A stretch of DNA of 64,000 bases from Symsagittifera roscoffensis. Taxonomy: Eukaryota; Xenacoelomorpha; Acoela; Convolutidae. The position numbers were made by a program, and so were the translations under genes. Shown here piece by piece: positions 22,982-35,522 of this stretch; within the stretch, counting starts at the first letter, position 1, and each line of letters opens with the position of its first letter. The notes beneath the pieces are model-generated. The model saw only the letters and a list, made by a program, of their open reading frames with translations. It did no database searches and was not told the DNA's origin. The stretch lies in the NCBI RefSeq assembly GCF_963678635.1, contig NW_026970653.1:1-64000 (forward strand), written 5' to 3'.

Positions 22982-23694
22982 GGTGAGATGCTTTTGCCCA
23001 CCAAGCTTAGGCCTGGATTGAGGAGGATGCATCAGGAAATGAACAGCGAGGCTGCCTCTTGTCTGGTTCCGCCACCAAAGAGGGCGAGAGTAGAGGAAGG
23101 GGTTCAGACGAACGAGACTATGCAAGATTTTAACGGGACGATAGAAGAACTGAGAAGACCAGAAGGGAGCTCAGTACAGAAGACCATGCTCAGTACAGAA
23201 GAAGATAGAGACATGTGGAAGAGACTGTTTGAGGATTGCAACCAGAAACAGGGTGAAGAAAAAGAGCGCTTGAGGCGAGAGTACAAACAGCGATCGGAGC
23301 GGCTGGCGTTAATGACAGCCGTGGAAAAAATGATACCTACAAAGAATGTTCCTCGTGGGCAGTCCCCGATGAAACTTTTGACGCCTCGAGAGTTGAGTCA
23401 AACGACGGAGACGCGACTCTCGGCTAGAACTGGTCGAGTGACAATCCCGGACCCGAGGTGACCCAGTTGTGGAGCAAACGGTGAGAAAGTTGATAGAAAC
23501 TGCTGGACGAGTGGTCACTAATAGGAATGCGCCAGGTTCCGGGATGACCGCACCCTATGGAACAATCAATGACACGGGAAGAGTACAACTCTTCCAAGAG
23601 ATGATGATAAGAACGGGAGTTAGCGATACAAAATTACCAGCAAAGAGCTCTAAGGTTCCAGACAGAAAGATACGAGAAGTACCGATGATGAAAG
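22982..23694 (+). repeat. Segment repeated at 29666-30413
   Basis: Direct repeat of a ~0.7-kb coding segment of the second coding region, mostly identical by eye to 29666-30413. Both carry RPGLRRMHQEMNSEAAS and TPRELSQTTETRLSA. The distant copy is in its natural setting, continuous with an ATG-started frame at 29339; this copy lies between gag and protease. It indicates internal template switching or gene conversion within the element. Confidence 0.8.
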
Positions 23695-23779
23695 GGAAGA
23701 CCTAATTCCGACAAATCTCCGACAAGCGGCAGCCAATCGAGGAACGATTTACGTGGACGGAAGGAAACCAATAACGGTC

Positions 23780-24250
23780 CTCCACATGTGAGGACGTGAT
23801 CTTTGGATGAGCTTCCTGGTGGTAGAGAACTTGGATTACTCCGACCAGTTCATCTTGGGCAGAGATTTTGTCAGGAGTTTCGACGTGATGATTGACTTGA
23901 ACAATGTTCTAATAAGGATTAGAAACCCGGACCGGAAGTATGTGAAGAAACCAATTAATAGAAAAATAACAGATGAAAACAAGGTACCAATCTTTTTAGA
24001 TAGAAAGGTAAAACTACAGCCGGGACAAGCTGTAGTAGCAATTTTTAGAATGAGTAATTTAAACTCGGTAAGTGATAGTAAACAGGTTTCTTTGGTACCG
24101 AACCCAAACTGTCAAAATTCAGTGATTTTAGGCTGGAGCTTCTCGGTAACTCGATACGGTTTCAATCCAGCGTGGAAAGAAACTTGGTTACGCTTTGGGG
24201 ATGAGGACCGACTATAAAGAGACACAAAACTTCAAGAGATATTGTGTGAA
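23780..24250 (+). pseudogene. Protease region of the giant LTR element
   Basis: Contains SFLVVENLDYSDQFILGRDF near 23807-23870. The ILGRD motif is the second conserved block of gypsy aspartic proteases. A related sequence is recognisable in the minus-strand relic at about 58.9-59.15 kb. Part of a broken element. Confidence 0.65.
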
Positions 24251-24369
24251 AGACTGCCCTTATCATGCCAATAAAGATATAATTTTAAAAAGAAATAATG
24301 AATTTAAAATCTATTCATAAACTTTTTTCAGTGAAATCCGAAACAGAGAACGGCTTGTCGAGCTGCTCA

Positions 24370-25900
24370 AGTTTTACGGAACGCTCCTAGAATCATATGA
24401 ACTAGAATCTGACAAATCGGTTGGTCCAGAAATCGAACACTTAAAAGGAAAAATAGGCGAGGGAGACTTTGAATCATTGCGGGCGGTTTTAAATCGGAAC
24501 GCGGATGTATTTTCAAAACATAAGGGGGATATCGGTTGTAGTAACTTCGTCGAACACGAAATCGAACTAGAGGAAGGCGCCCTTCCCGATAGGGAAGGCG
24601 CAAGAGGAATGACACCACATAAATCGGAAGCGTGCCGAGCGGAGATAGAAATATTGCTCGAATACGACATGGTAAAACCCTCGAAATCGCCGTGGGCTTG
24701 CGGAGTAGTCATGGCAAAAAAAAAATGGGCAACTTAGATTCTGTTGCGACTTTTGTTATTTGAACGCGGTGACAATAAAAGACGCGTATCCGATACCGCG
24801 AATAGACGAAAGCCTCTCGAAACTTGGTGACGCCAAGTTCTTTGCCACTCTGGACTTGGGTTCGGCCTTCTGGCAGGTCCCTCTGCGGAAGAAGGACAGA
24901 GAGAAGACCGGGTTCGCATGTGAATTGGGGTTGTACCAGTGGAAGAGGATGCCCTTCGGCTTGTGCAACGCAACGGTCACTTTTCAAAGACTAATGGCTC
25001 AGGCTTTGACCAGAGTGACGAAGAAGTACGTGAACCTTGTGATTTGTCACCTGGATGACCTGGTCATAGCAACACCCACCCTTGAAGACCACATTGATCG
25101 GCTCGATGAGGTCTTTGGCTGCATGAAGAGAGCAGGCTTGAAATGCAAACCATCAAAATGTGAGATCCTCAGGGATGCAATCAAGTTTCTAGGAAGAATG
25201 GTGGACAGGCATGGCGTGAGGCCGAACCGGGAAGCACTAGAGGCTGTGATGACATGGAAGGCTCCCAGAACGGACACACAACTCATGAGTTTCCAAGGAT
25301 TCGCCCATTATTACCGTGAGTTCATAAAAGGATATGCAGACAAAGTGTATCCCATGCAGAAGCTGATGCGCAACAAAAGAAAGAAGTTCGAATGGAAGGA
25401 AGAAGCACAAGCTGCCTTCGAGAACATAAAGCGGGAAATGTGCGATGCGCCAGTGTTAGGCATGCCTACAGAAAAGGGTATGTATGTTCTTGATACAGAC
25501 GCATCAGTAGTAGCCATCCCAGGAAGACTGCATCAGGAGCAGGAATGGAATGGAAGAACAGTTCTCCGTCCCATTGCATATGGCAGTAAGATGTTAAGTG
25601 ACACTATGATGAAATATGGTGCACCGAAAGCAGAAATGTTTGCAGTAGTCACATTCGTGGAAAAGTACCGCGCATACTTGGGGAGCGCTCCCTTTAAGTT
25701 ACGAGTGGACAACAGAGCGTTATCCTGGTTGAAGACTTACTCGATGGATCAGAGTTATATTGGTAGATGAATAGTAGGATTAGATGGCTACCACATGATA
25801 ATCGAGCACAAGATGCAGGACAAACAACAGAATGCTGACAGCCTCAGCAAGAAGATCGCGTTCTATGAAAGATTGGAACAGTAGCAAGCCAATCAGGCAG
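24370..25900 (+). pseudogene. Reverse transcriptase and RNase H of the giant element
   Basis: A long frame from 24760 to 25770 (336 codons) with an upstream part from about 24480. RT motifs in order: YPIPRIDESLSKLGDA; FATLDLGSAFWQVPL (first catalytic Asp); FACELGLYQWKRMPFGL; and CHLDDLVIATPT near 25050 (catalytic DD pair). The connection segment has FQGFAHYYREFIKGY. RNase H follows with VLDTDASVVAI near 25490 and LRVDNRALSWLKTY near 25700. Motif order RT-RNase H places it in Ty3/gypsy. Broken. Confidence 0.85.
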
Positions 25901-26799
25901 AAATCAAGGAAGGGTTCTCGTTTCTGGACAAAGAAGCTTACGAAGCACTTCCCTTGACGAGATGGTTGGAAAAGTCTGTACATCCAATCCCAGGACATCC
26001 TGAGTTAACCGTAGAGAAAGCAGCCGAGATAAAGATTCTATCCAAGAAGGACCCGATGCCCTAGACGACAACACAAAGAAAATGAAAAGGATTGTAAGAC
26101 TATAGTTCAGCAACTAGTGTCCTCGATAACCCAAAACGTCTTGACAAGCACATCATACAAACGGAAAGAACTGGGGTACGATACACAAAAGAAAAAAGTA
26201 ACCTTTGAAGACCAGGATAAGGAAAGTGAGAAGGTTGAACAGAACCCAAGGCAAAAAAATTTGTCCGCGGAGACGAATAGTGAGAAGAGTCGGCGAGTTC
26301 AGGATCAACACCCGAGACAAGAAAGTTTGTCCGGGAGTCTGATGTAGATGAAAAAGTTCCTGATGAGAAACAGGACCTGGAGAATAAAATTTTGTCCGGC
26401 GAGTTCAGATGGATGAGAAGAACGCACAGAACTGATCCGGAGGAGGGAACATGCTCTATCGCAGACTCTTCAATGGATGACAACTCCCGGAATTCAGGAT
26501 TCGACACCTATTCAGACAGGAGCTCGAGCTCAGCATCAGACATGTCAGAGCTAGCGATCCACACACTATTGGTGGAAACTTGAGCAAAGGATCTGGATAG
26601 AGAGGTATATCAAGACCCTGATGGTGATCGCTACCTCATACCAGGTGAAAGAGTCTTTGAAAACGCAGCAGATGATCTGGAAATAATCTAAACGTTCGAT
26701 AAACTTGTTGCCGCAAAAAGATGTAGTCAGGACTGATCTTCAACCGTTCGAACAAGAAACAAAACCATTGGCGAAGATTTGGTGCGTTAAGATGGAAGA

Positions 26800-28090
26800 T
26801 GACACGCATCAACCAGATGAAATGAGCGTCACATGAGGGTCATGAAGACGTATTTGAAGGCGAGATACAGATTTTCGGACCTACTAAGAGCACAGAGAAA
26901 TGACCGCATGACGAGCAACCTGAAAAGGTGGATCGAAAATGGAATTCGAGACAAAGGCGATCTGGAGGAAGGCAGTTACCGCATTCTGAGACAGTACTTT
27001 AAACAGAAAGAGGGAAGGTTTTATCTGAACAAGGACGGGGTCGTGACATGCAAGAGAAGAGAAGAAGACAAAGTCCTGTACAAATATAATGCGATAGTGT
27101 TGCGGCAACTCTATCAAACAGATTTTTTATTCAGCTCACTTGGTCAGATGGGCCATCAGGGAATCGACAGAGTATACCAAAGGATTCTGAAACACTTTGA
27201 GTGGCCTGGGATGAAAAAGGCGTGCGAGAAGTGGGTAACAGCATGTCGGTCATGTCAGGTGGTCAAGGATCCAAGGAAGTTGCGATTTCCCTTGCAGTCG
27301 ATCGAGTCATCTGAATTTAACGAGGTGGTACAAATTGATCACCAAAAGATATGCATGACAGACAGTGGTTATAATCAAATCTTGGTCATGATAGATCACT
27401 TCACGAAGTATGCAGAGGCCGTGCCCTGCATAACTGCCTCAGCGGAAGAGACGTGCGACCACCTGATCAATACGTAGATAGCGAGATCCCCAGACGAATG
27501 GCTAAGTGGAAAGGCAAAATCGAACGTTAGTGTCGATGCTGAGGGTATATTGTTCCAGGTATATGACCGATTGGGACAGATATCGTCCAGAGGTGATGGG
27601 AGCTTACAACCCCACCCAACACTCCAGCACCAGAGTTAGTCCACACTTGAAGTTAACAAGAGACGAGATGTCTTTGCCCTTGACTTTCTTTTACCCGGAG
27701 TATGAGGGGAAGAAAACATCACCACAAGTCTACGTAAGGGTTGTGATTAGACGTCAACAAGAACTAAATGACTTGCTCAGACGGAACACCCAGCAGGTAC
27801 AGGCAGGGCATAGGAAAAGAGTCGCCTGTGAGGTCAACGAGAAGGGCACCAGGGAAAAAAAGAACGATGGAAATGAGATCGCAGAGGAAGGATCAAGTCC
27901 ACCACTGGACCTGGATCCCAATGAGGTGATTGAAGCAGATGAAGAAACCTTACCATACGCAGAGGAGGACTGGCAAGACCCCGAACAAATGGAGTTCCCC
28001 AAGAATTTAGAGCCGGATCTTCCGTTTACGATACAAACTCGACATAGTGACAAGACAAGACTCACTAAGAAATATAATGCTTAAGGAGCC
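26800..28090 (+). pseudogene. Integrase and tail of the giant element
   Basis: Two frames carry an integrase. First comes an HHCC zinc-binding part: GHQGIDRVYQRILKHFEWPG near 27150-27210, and CRSCQ near 27245. Next is the start of the catalytic core, VVQIDHQKICMTDSGYNQ near 27330. The second frame has the core C-terminal part, YCSRYMTDWDRY and MGAYNPTQHSSTRVSPH near 27550-27640. An acidic tail (NEVIEADEETLPYAEEDWQD) follows to about 28080. Integrase lies after RNase H, the Ty3/gypsy order. Broken. Confidence 0.8.
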
Positions 28091-28094
28091 GACT

Positions 28095-29330
28095 TCGTAG
28101 TGAACAGGATAGATCTAAAGAAGATGGTGGAAGAAGTAGTGGGTCTAGAAGAAATAACTCTGTCACAGGACATTGACATAGCCGATGATCACGACGAGGA
28201 GTGGGTCGATGACCGGTCCAAGCCCGAGGTAAAATTCGGCGACGAGCAACAGCAGTCATATGAACAAGACTTGCCGCATCTGCGTGTCTTAGAATGGCTG
28301 AACGAAATGACGTCGGACCCAAAGGAGACCAGTGTCACGATTCAAGAGGTCTTACCCACACTGAAAATTTGTTAATAGAAAAAATTAAGAATAGCAAGAG
28401 AGACAGGTGATCTAGAAGCAGAAACAGACGAAGACCCTAAGAAACCGGACATAGGGAGAGTAGTTGAATCATTTTTTAGCTCACCAAACGAATACTCAAG
28501 TAGCATAACGTTGACAGATAGCAATTTTTCACTCACGAATAGAACATGTGCGATAGCGACCACATCAGACATGAGTTTTAAGACAGAGTTAGTAGCGGAT
28601 TTTAAGAGAGAATATAAAAACATAGAATTCATTCGGAAGCAGAGACCAGGAATAGGAGGCGTAGCAGCTTTGCCTCCTGCGGCGTCACAGATACCGGGAG
28701 AGTACTTATGCTTCTTGGTGACGTGGGCGACATTGAAGCGGCATGTGGACCCGGAAAACCTAGTTTTGTCCTTGACGAGATTGAGAGACATCCTTGTGGA
28801 AAGGGAAGTGAAGGAGCTCTCACTTCCGGTGTGCGATCCGAACAGAGGACAACTGCATCCACGGGAATTGTATGCAATGATACACGTAATCTTCTCCGAT
28901 ACTAATATACAAGTATACTTACATACGAAATATTATTTAAGTATAGGCTGAGCTTAGGTTGCATGCAGGAAGGCATCATACTAAAGGTGAGTTGTGTGTG
29001 ATATGTGTGTTATGTCATGTTATGTGTTATGTTATTAAGACCCTGGGTAAGAAGGAATTAGTGACCATGAATAACCGAATGACGATCTTAGGAATAGATC
29101 CGAAGTTTGGACTGTCCATTCTTAGATCGAGTTCCAAAATTTTAGTAACAAAATAATTTTAATAATTCTTAGGATCAAAACTTTTTTATCTGACTGTTTT
29201 AAATAAACTTTAATATAGAATTAGTGTTAAATTGACAAATGTGATATTCGCGAACTATTTTCTAGATCCTGATTGATCATTTAATCATTCACTTGATTCA
29301 ATTCGTCAAACCGATAATAGAATCGAATCT
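28095..29330 (+). other. Post-integrase region of the giant element
   Basis: Frames at 28100-28375 and 28511-28951 have protein-like composition (acidic, then mixed) and are presumably the C-terminal extension of the pol region; I recognise no domain. From about 28985 to 29335 the sequence is AT-rich and looks non-coding (TGTGTGATATGTGTGTTATG near 28990), forming a break between the two coding regions. Confidence 0.45.
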
Positions 29331-29338
29331 GAAAGAAC

Positions 29339-30560
29339 ATGGACAATTTTGATTTGAACGAGTACATGGACCTGGCAGAGGCGTACGTAAGACCGATGAT
29401 AGTTGCGATCTATAGTCGGTTGATGGATCGGGACGTCGCTCTGGAGGACCCAGAGGTAGTCATGTTGCTGCCCGCCTTAATAAACATCTTGGGGCATGAT
29501 AACAGCGGGGACCGCCCAATGGAAGTCTTATTGATGGCAGCATATGGAGAAAGAGGAGTACAAGACCGCCGGAAGATGAGAGAAATGGGGTGGAGAAACG
29601 GGGCTCTCTCAGGAAGTGATTTGGCAAACGAGCCTGGATTGGGAAGTGCGAGGACCTACCAACCAGGTGAGATGCCTTTGCCCACCAAGCCTAGGCCTGG
29701 ATTGAGGAGGATGCATCAGGAAATGAACAGCGAGGCTGCCTCTTATCTGGTTCACAACTGAGAGCAGCTGTTCCACCAAAGAGGGTGAGAGTAGAGGAAG
29801 GGGTTCAGACGAACGAGATACTATGCAAGATTTTAACGGGACGATAGAAGAACTGAGAAGACCAGAAGGGAGCTGGACGAAATGACCAAGACCATGCTCA
29901 GTACAGAAGAAGATAGAGACACGTGGAAGAGACTGTTTGAGGATTGCAAGAAGAAACAGGGTGAAGAAACAGAGCGCTTGAGGCGAGAGTAGAAACAGCG
30001 ATCGGAGCGGCTGGCGTTAATGACAGCCGTGGAAAAAATGATACCTACAAGGAATGTTCCTCGTGGGCAGTTCCCGATGAAACTTTTGACGCCTCGAGAG
30101 TTGAGTCAAACGACGGAGACGCGACTCTCGGCTACAACTGGTCGAGTGGCAATCCCGGGCCCGAGTGACACCCTAGATGACCCAGTTGTGAAGCAAACGG
30201 TGAGAAAAATGATAGAAACTGCTGGACGAGTGGTCGCTAATAGGAATGCGCCAGGTTCCGGGTTGACCGCACCCTATGGAACAATCGATGACACGGGAAG
30301 AGTACAACTCTTCCAAGAGATGATGACAAGAACGGGAGTTAGTGATACAACGTTACCAACAAAGAGCTCTAAGGTTCCAGGCAGAAAGACACGAGAAGTA
30401 CCGATGAAGAAAGTGTTCCGAGTGATTTACGTGCAGAAGAACAACCAGTTGAAGTATAGCTTCACAGGGGGTTCCGGACACGGATTCGAGAGCTTGCTTC
30501 AATCGATCGACTTGGAGCCCAGCAGTAAACCTGCAGCAACCGCCACTTGGGACATCACAT
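29339..30560 (+). pseudogene. Second coding region of the giant element, first part
   Basis: Starts with an ATG at 29339 after an AT-rich gap, so it looks like an independent start. The first ~120 residues (MDNFDLNEYMDLAEAYVRPM...) match nothing I know. They lead into the segment that recurs at 22982 (RPGLRRMHQEMNSEAAS, Glu/Arg-rich, then TPRELSQTTETRLSA and NRNAPGSGLTAPYGT). Coiled-coil-like charged stretches suggest a structural or scaffold role, but this is a guess. Broken. Confidence 0.5.
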
Positions 30561-31300
30561 CTTATACTGGGTGACAGCTTGGTGAGAGTGCTCCAGAATT
30601 TGAAGACATCCTGAATCACTACAGTAATGGCCTTTGTAGGTGCAACGATAGCCCAGCTATTTCGGATGGTGGAGCTGATGAACCCAGGGAGGATCCTTAC
30701 AATAATGATCCAAATAGGGACGAATAAGGTATCAAGAGGCTCAGTTGAGGAAGAGGCACGATGGGAGTCAATGATTGTGTGCCTGTTTACTACTCTCTGG
30801 CAGAAATTTAGCTGCACAGTACTGACCGTCTGCACCGTACCCATCAGCTCGAAAACGTTGACAGCGACAGGAAGAAGACATAATGGAGGAGTCATCAGGT
30901 GGAACAATATACTGAGAACTCTTGCGAGTCGGAATGCTGGACGGTTGATCCTTATGGACATTGAACACGAGCTGAGAGCAATGGATCAGGCCAGACTAAC
31001 CACTGATGGGATTGACTTTGATAGCATTGAAGGAAAAGCCTGGTTGAACCGAGTCTTTCAGGAGCGTCTGTCAGAAATGGAAGTCGAGCTCTTTGACACG
31101 GGAGTGCTGAAGAAGGAAGAAACCACGAATGAACCGGCGATTTCAACTTTTGTGACCCCTAACTTAGAAACAAGTTTGGGAACGGTCATAGCCGTGACGA
31201 CCTACAGGCCGCAGAGCTCTAGCAAGCCGGGGCAAAAGACAGATGTACAAGATCGATTGGGGGAAGCACCTACGAGAAGAACCATCCTCCCTAGGTGAAG
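30561..31300 (+). pseudogene. SGNH/GDSL-hydrolase-like domain of the giant element
   Basis: In one frame, spaced as in SGNH hydrolases: LILGDSLVRVL at 30561 (block I-like GDS), then IQIGTNKVSRG at 30711 (block III-like GTN) and TTDGIDFDSIEG near 31003 (position of the C-terminal Asp block). Between them lies VLTVCTVPIS, the hydrophobic strand that usually precedes block V loops. SGNH enzymes are esterases or lipases with a catalytic Ser; GDSL-like domains have been reported in some animal retroelements. The assignment is by motif only. Belongs to a broken element. Confidence 0.5.
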
Positions 31301-31319
31301 ATAAGGACCTGTCAATGCA

Positions 31320-32651
31320 ATGGTGGCTTTGCTCTCGGAAGGGAAAAATGATGTAATCATATCTGCCCCAAACCGCGGAATAGAGATGGAGAATCTGAGG
31401 CCACTCAGGGTTGAACCACCTGCGGTGTGGTCTGACATCTCGAAAGCGATGCGAGGATTTAAGGACCATTCATTACACATGTTAGTGTTAGACAAAGTTC
31501 TGGGGCTGGAACTGTCAAACTTCAGTCGACAACTCAAACTGAAGCCGGTTATTGACAATGACCATCGATTAATCTTAGCGATTTCAAACGTTTTATGGTT
31601 CCGAGGAATGGAGATAGAAGAGGAAGGAGAGAGAAGGAACAACTCCAAGGAGACCAGAGCTCACTTGGAAGCAATGGTTTTGAGAACGAAACCAGAGGCT
31701 AACAAGTGGCTCCACTTGACCCCTCGGATGGCAGCATTGGGCGCGGATGCTTTCGAGCGAGGCCCTGTGATGATCAGGAAGAGCCATGCCTACTTAGTGA
31801 AAGAGATAAACCTGGCCGAAAATGCTGAAGAGAAATCAGCCGAGTTAGTGAACAGAGTGTGCCAATTGACCCTGGTAGCTTTCTGGACACAGAATGTGAA
31901 AGGAGAAGAAGGCTTTGACCGGACTGACAGCATGTTGGAAGGGCTAGGAGCGGGATGGACTGCGTCCTACTTGCCGAAAATATACCCTTCACTTTCTCGA
32001 TATCTGATAAAAGAATTCCTCCAAGTAGTCGTAGAAGTATCAATCGTTGAATTACTAGCCCTATTCGTGAAGTTTGGAGCAGAGAACATTTTGAAAGGAC
32101 CAGCGATACTGCTCACTGAAGGAGTACAGATTTTGCGATTAGATGCACATCTAACGTTGATTGCGATAACGCATGAAAACTTGGGAGGGTTGATGAATTT
32201 GACACGCTACCCGGAGCAGATGAAGGAGAACTTGAGAAAATTCGATGTGAAGCGATCCACGGATTCCTGGAATAAGATAAGAGATTTGCGACATACTCTT
32301 ATCCAGTACCTCCTGCAGCAGAATCGCTTTCGAACAGGAGAGGAGGAAACGACTGAGAGGGAGGAAGACGTGCGACGTCATGCTGGGGGCATGCCCCTAC
32401 TAACTGATCTGAGCTTAGCTATGATGATTGAGCCCTTAGCATTGATTAGAGGAGCCACGGAGTTCGTGGCGGTCATATATGGAACCGCAGTCACGTTTGC
32501 GTTCCCTGATGTTAAGGTGGAAGCCTACAGGAGGTCGGTGCTGCACCTGAACCTCATATCAGCAGTGGACGGAAGTGCGCTGAATTGTTGTGAGCAGCAT
32601 GTGTTGCGAGAGCTCATGAGCGAAGACCTATTAATTGCCAAGATATCGTAG
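31320..32651 (+). pseudogene. Unknown protein 1 of the second coding region (443 codons)
   Basis: A long frame of ordinary globular composition, with many Leu, Glu and Arg. It contains hydrophobic stretches (EVSIVELLALFVKFGAENIL; SLAMMIEPLALIRGATEFVA) too polar to be clear membrane segments. No zinc finger, protease, polymerase or envelope-type cysteine pattern is visible. It follows the SGNH-like region on the same strand after a short gap, so it is part of the same element. Its function is unknown. Confidence 0.5.
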
Positions 32652-32657
32652 CCAGAG

Positions 32658-33350
32658 ATGACGGTGGTCAATTTTGACGATCACTTCCGTGATCGTATGG
32701 GAGAAGTGGACAGAGGACACTTTGAAGTTTTCCCAAAACTCTGGAATCTAAGACCCTACGACAAAACAAACGGCGAGGTCACAAGAATTTCTCGACTGAC
32801 TGCAGCATATCATAAGGCGAGAGAAGAGAGCAAAGGTCGGGGTGATTATAAGAAACTACTGGAGGAAATTCCTGAAATCCCTCTGATAAGGTTGAGAGCT
32901 TTTGAGACTAATGAAAGGAGGATGGCGAAATTCTCGAAAACGATGGAGCCGTGTTTTGTGGGCGGAAATGCCGCAGTGCTGCAGTATACGCAGTTTGCTT
33001 ACACGGATGAAGCAACGAGAAGACGACTGAGCAATGCAGCGACTCCAAGCCTGGGAGGTTTGACAAGGATTGCGCGAAACTGGATCTAGCGCCTATGGTG
33101 ATGAGAAGCAAGGCTGAATTGCCAGAAGCCTCCTTGATCTTAACGAGTTCGAAACCAGAGTTAACGGTGGGAGGAACGCTACGGACTAGAACCATGCTCG
33201 CACCCTTTGGCTATGAGGAGGTCAAAGTAGTTCATGGAGAGGAGACAGATCAGTCAGCTGGCAGACTAATTGTACCGAAATTTCCTGAGGAGTGCAGAAC
33301 AAGGGCCCTCAAATTCAGGAAAGAAGCTAGAACGAGATGATGGGCAGGGA
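32658..33350 (+). pseudogene. Unknown protein 2 of the second coding region
   Basis: Two short adjoining frames with charged, globular composition (MTVVNFDDHFRDRMGEVDRG; PKLWNLRPYDKTNGEV). It starts seven bases after unknown protein 1, hinting that the two were once one polypeptide or a compact series. No family recognised. Part of a broken element. Confidence 0.4.
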
Positions 33351-34577
33351 GGAAGCCGTCGATCGGAAGAACCTATGCAACAGGATCCCGATCAAGCTGA
33401 GAAAGAAGACGATAAGGCTTCGACAGGACGAGTATCCAGCCTAGACTTCAATTTCCTCAGTGATTTTGAAAACGGCGCGGACGCGTTGGAAGCGACGACT
33501 GAGCCAGCAGACGAGGGTACTTCTACGCTGGAACCCTCGTCGGCCTTTATGGGAACGAACCGGAAATTACCGGAGAGCGGCTCTCCGAGCAATGTTAAAA
33601 TTACCGAACTGAAACTCTTGATGGAATCACCAATGAGAAGAAGAATAGAAGGCGCTGCGAGAGTACCTTTCTTGGGAACGTTGCCCGAAGAAGAATGGGA
33701 GGTGCTTCATAGAGACCATTCAAATAGGACGGGATGCAGAATGGATAGAGTGGCCTTCATGGAAGAGGTTTGGACAGTAGTTCAGAGCTACGGAACCCAG
33801 TCTATATTGAAACTAGGTCTCAACCGACCACTAATTCGGGAAATCATTGACAAATTCGTTCAGTGTGAGGGGAGATTAGGCGAATTGTTGATCAACTCGG
33901 CCACTGACGAAAGTGAGGCAAACTCTCCTATCAAGATGACGCCGCAAGAAGACAAAGGAGAAGTGGTATATCTGTCAAGAACCCGGAAGGGAATGATGCG
34001 ATCAAAATTGGTGATTGACAAGATTAATGAGTTGAAAATGAAACTGGGCAGCAAGGTGACCTTGAAGAAGGCGGGAAAAACAAAGGTGGATTCCCAAATC
34101 TCGATGAAAGCTGTCAACTCAGCGAAAAGAAAACGCGTCGAGGAAGCTATGGACTTGGGACAGGGTGATGATCGATTACCTGGCACGGACAGGATATTGA
34201 CTGATGTAGCGATGGTGCCACTCATTCTCATGGCAGGAATAAAATCAACCGTTTACAAAACCAAGAGGAATGACCGCACTCTGACTGGAGCGACGTTAGA
34301 AATGGAGTTACTCAGCCAATGTGGAGAGAGTACCATTAAAGACTTTAAACCGTCTCCCATGAATCACGGAAAGGGAAGTGTCGTAGGACAGCTAGTCCCA
34401 GTGGAATATAACCGACTGACAATGTCGGAAACTGTATCGATTGATGAACCCGCCGGCGGATACATGGAGTTGTTAGAGTACAGAAATTCGGCCAGAGAAC
34501 ACTTAAGGGCTCTGGAAGACAAAAGGGCCATGGAAGGTTATTTGAAGACGATGATGCAAGGCACCACTCTGAAGTAG
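33350..34577 (+). pseudogene. Unknown protein 3 of the second coding region
   Basis: A frame of about 435 codons (33270-34577). The first ~110 residues are acidic and Ser/Pro/Glu-rich, hence probably disordered. The rest is Lys/Glu/Leu-rich with KITLKKAGK-like basic patches and KRKRVEEAMDLG, a possible nuclear-localisation-type cluster. No domain recognised. Same strand and close spacing as its neighbours. Confidence 0.45.
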
Positions 34578-34592
34578 AAGGCATACGGGACT

Positions 34593-35510
34593 TTGGTATC
34601 GTCCGAAATGCACGCAGAAACGATCGAGCAATTGGTGAGCCTTCCATGGAGACCGGTAGTGTTACGATACTTCGAAGAAGAAATGAGAACCACGCCTAAG
34701 ATACACGATCTGATAGCAATACCTTACGTGAGATCAGAGCTACAAATGAGGATCGCTTGGTGCATGATTGGACTGCCCCGCGGGGAATAGGATTTGGAAG
34801 AAAGGAAAAGATCGAAAGAGGAAAAGGTGTTCTTAATGACGAGTGTGAGAGATCTGATGACCCAAGAAGGAGCAGTAGTAGCGTGCGCGAAGCGGAGAGA
34901 CGCTCTCTGTTTCGTTCGATTCATGATAGAAAAGTTTCAGTGCCAGCTAAGGGAAGGCGACGAAAGAGCAAAAGCCTTGCTCTTGCTAGCACTTTTGGAC
35001 ATATATCAGAGCAAACCAATGCGAGTAAACATGAAAGAACCCGTGGAACTAGAAGCGATGAAGAAAATCGACGAAATAAGCGGGTTCTCAAACAAGGAGC
35101 TGAGGCTCTCGAAGTAATCTATGGGAGCACTGCCGAAGTCCAGTGAATACTGTGGACCAATCAGGAAGAAACCATACAGTTACGTATCCGGAATCATAAG
35201 GATAGCGTACAACCCTTTCCTAAATGAAGACATACGCGATTACTTCTTTGATTACGAGCAAGCAGTGTTGCTATGATTCTGGACGTCAAGGATTGCAACA
35301 ATAAGAAGCGCTGCTAATCAGCAGACCTGGCTGGGATTAGTCTTGCAAGAAAAATTGAATGCACCTTCAGTGCTAAAATCGGAAAACCGAGTGGAGTTTG
35401 GATTGGGAATCTCAGACGAACTACTGAGAACGAGTTTGATGGTAGTGTGTGAACTAATGAAAACATCATGGTTTCCGATTCCCAACGCCGATTAGATATT
35501 ACGAGCGACA
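34593..35510 (+). pseudogene. Unknown protein 4 of the second coding region (fragmented)
   Basis: Several short overlapping frames, one of 107 codons at 34794-35117 with an amphipathic helical look (LLLLALLDIYQSKPMRVNM). No recognisable motif. It bridges two longer frames of the same element and is likely decayed coding sequence. Confidence 0.35.
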
Positions 35511-35522
35511 CAAGATGGGCAG

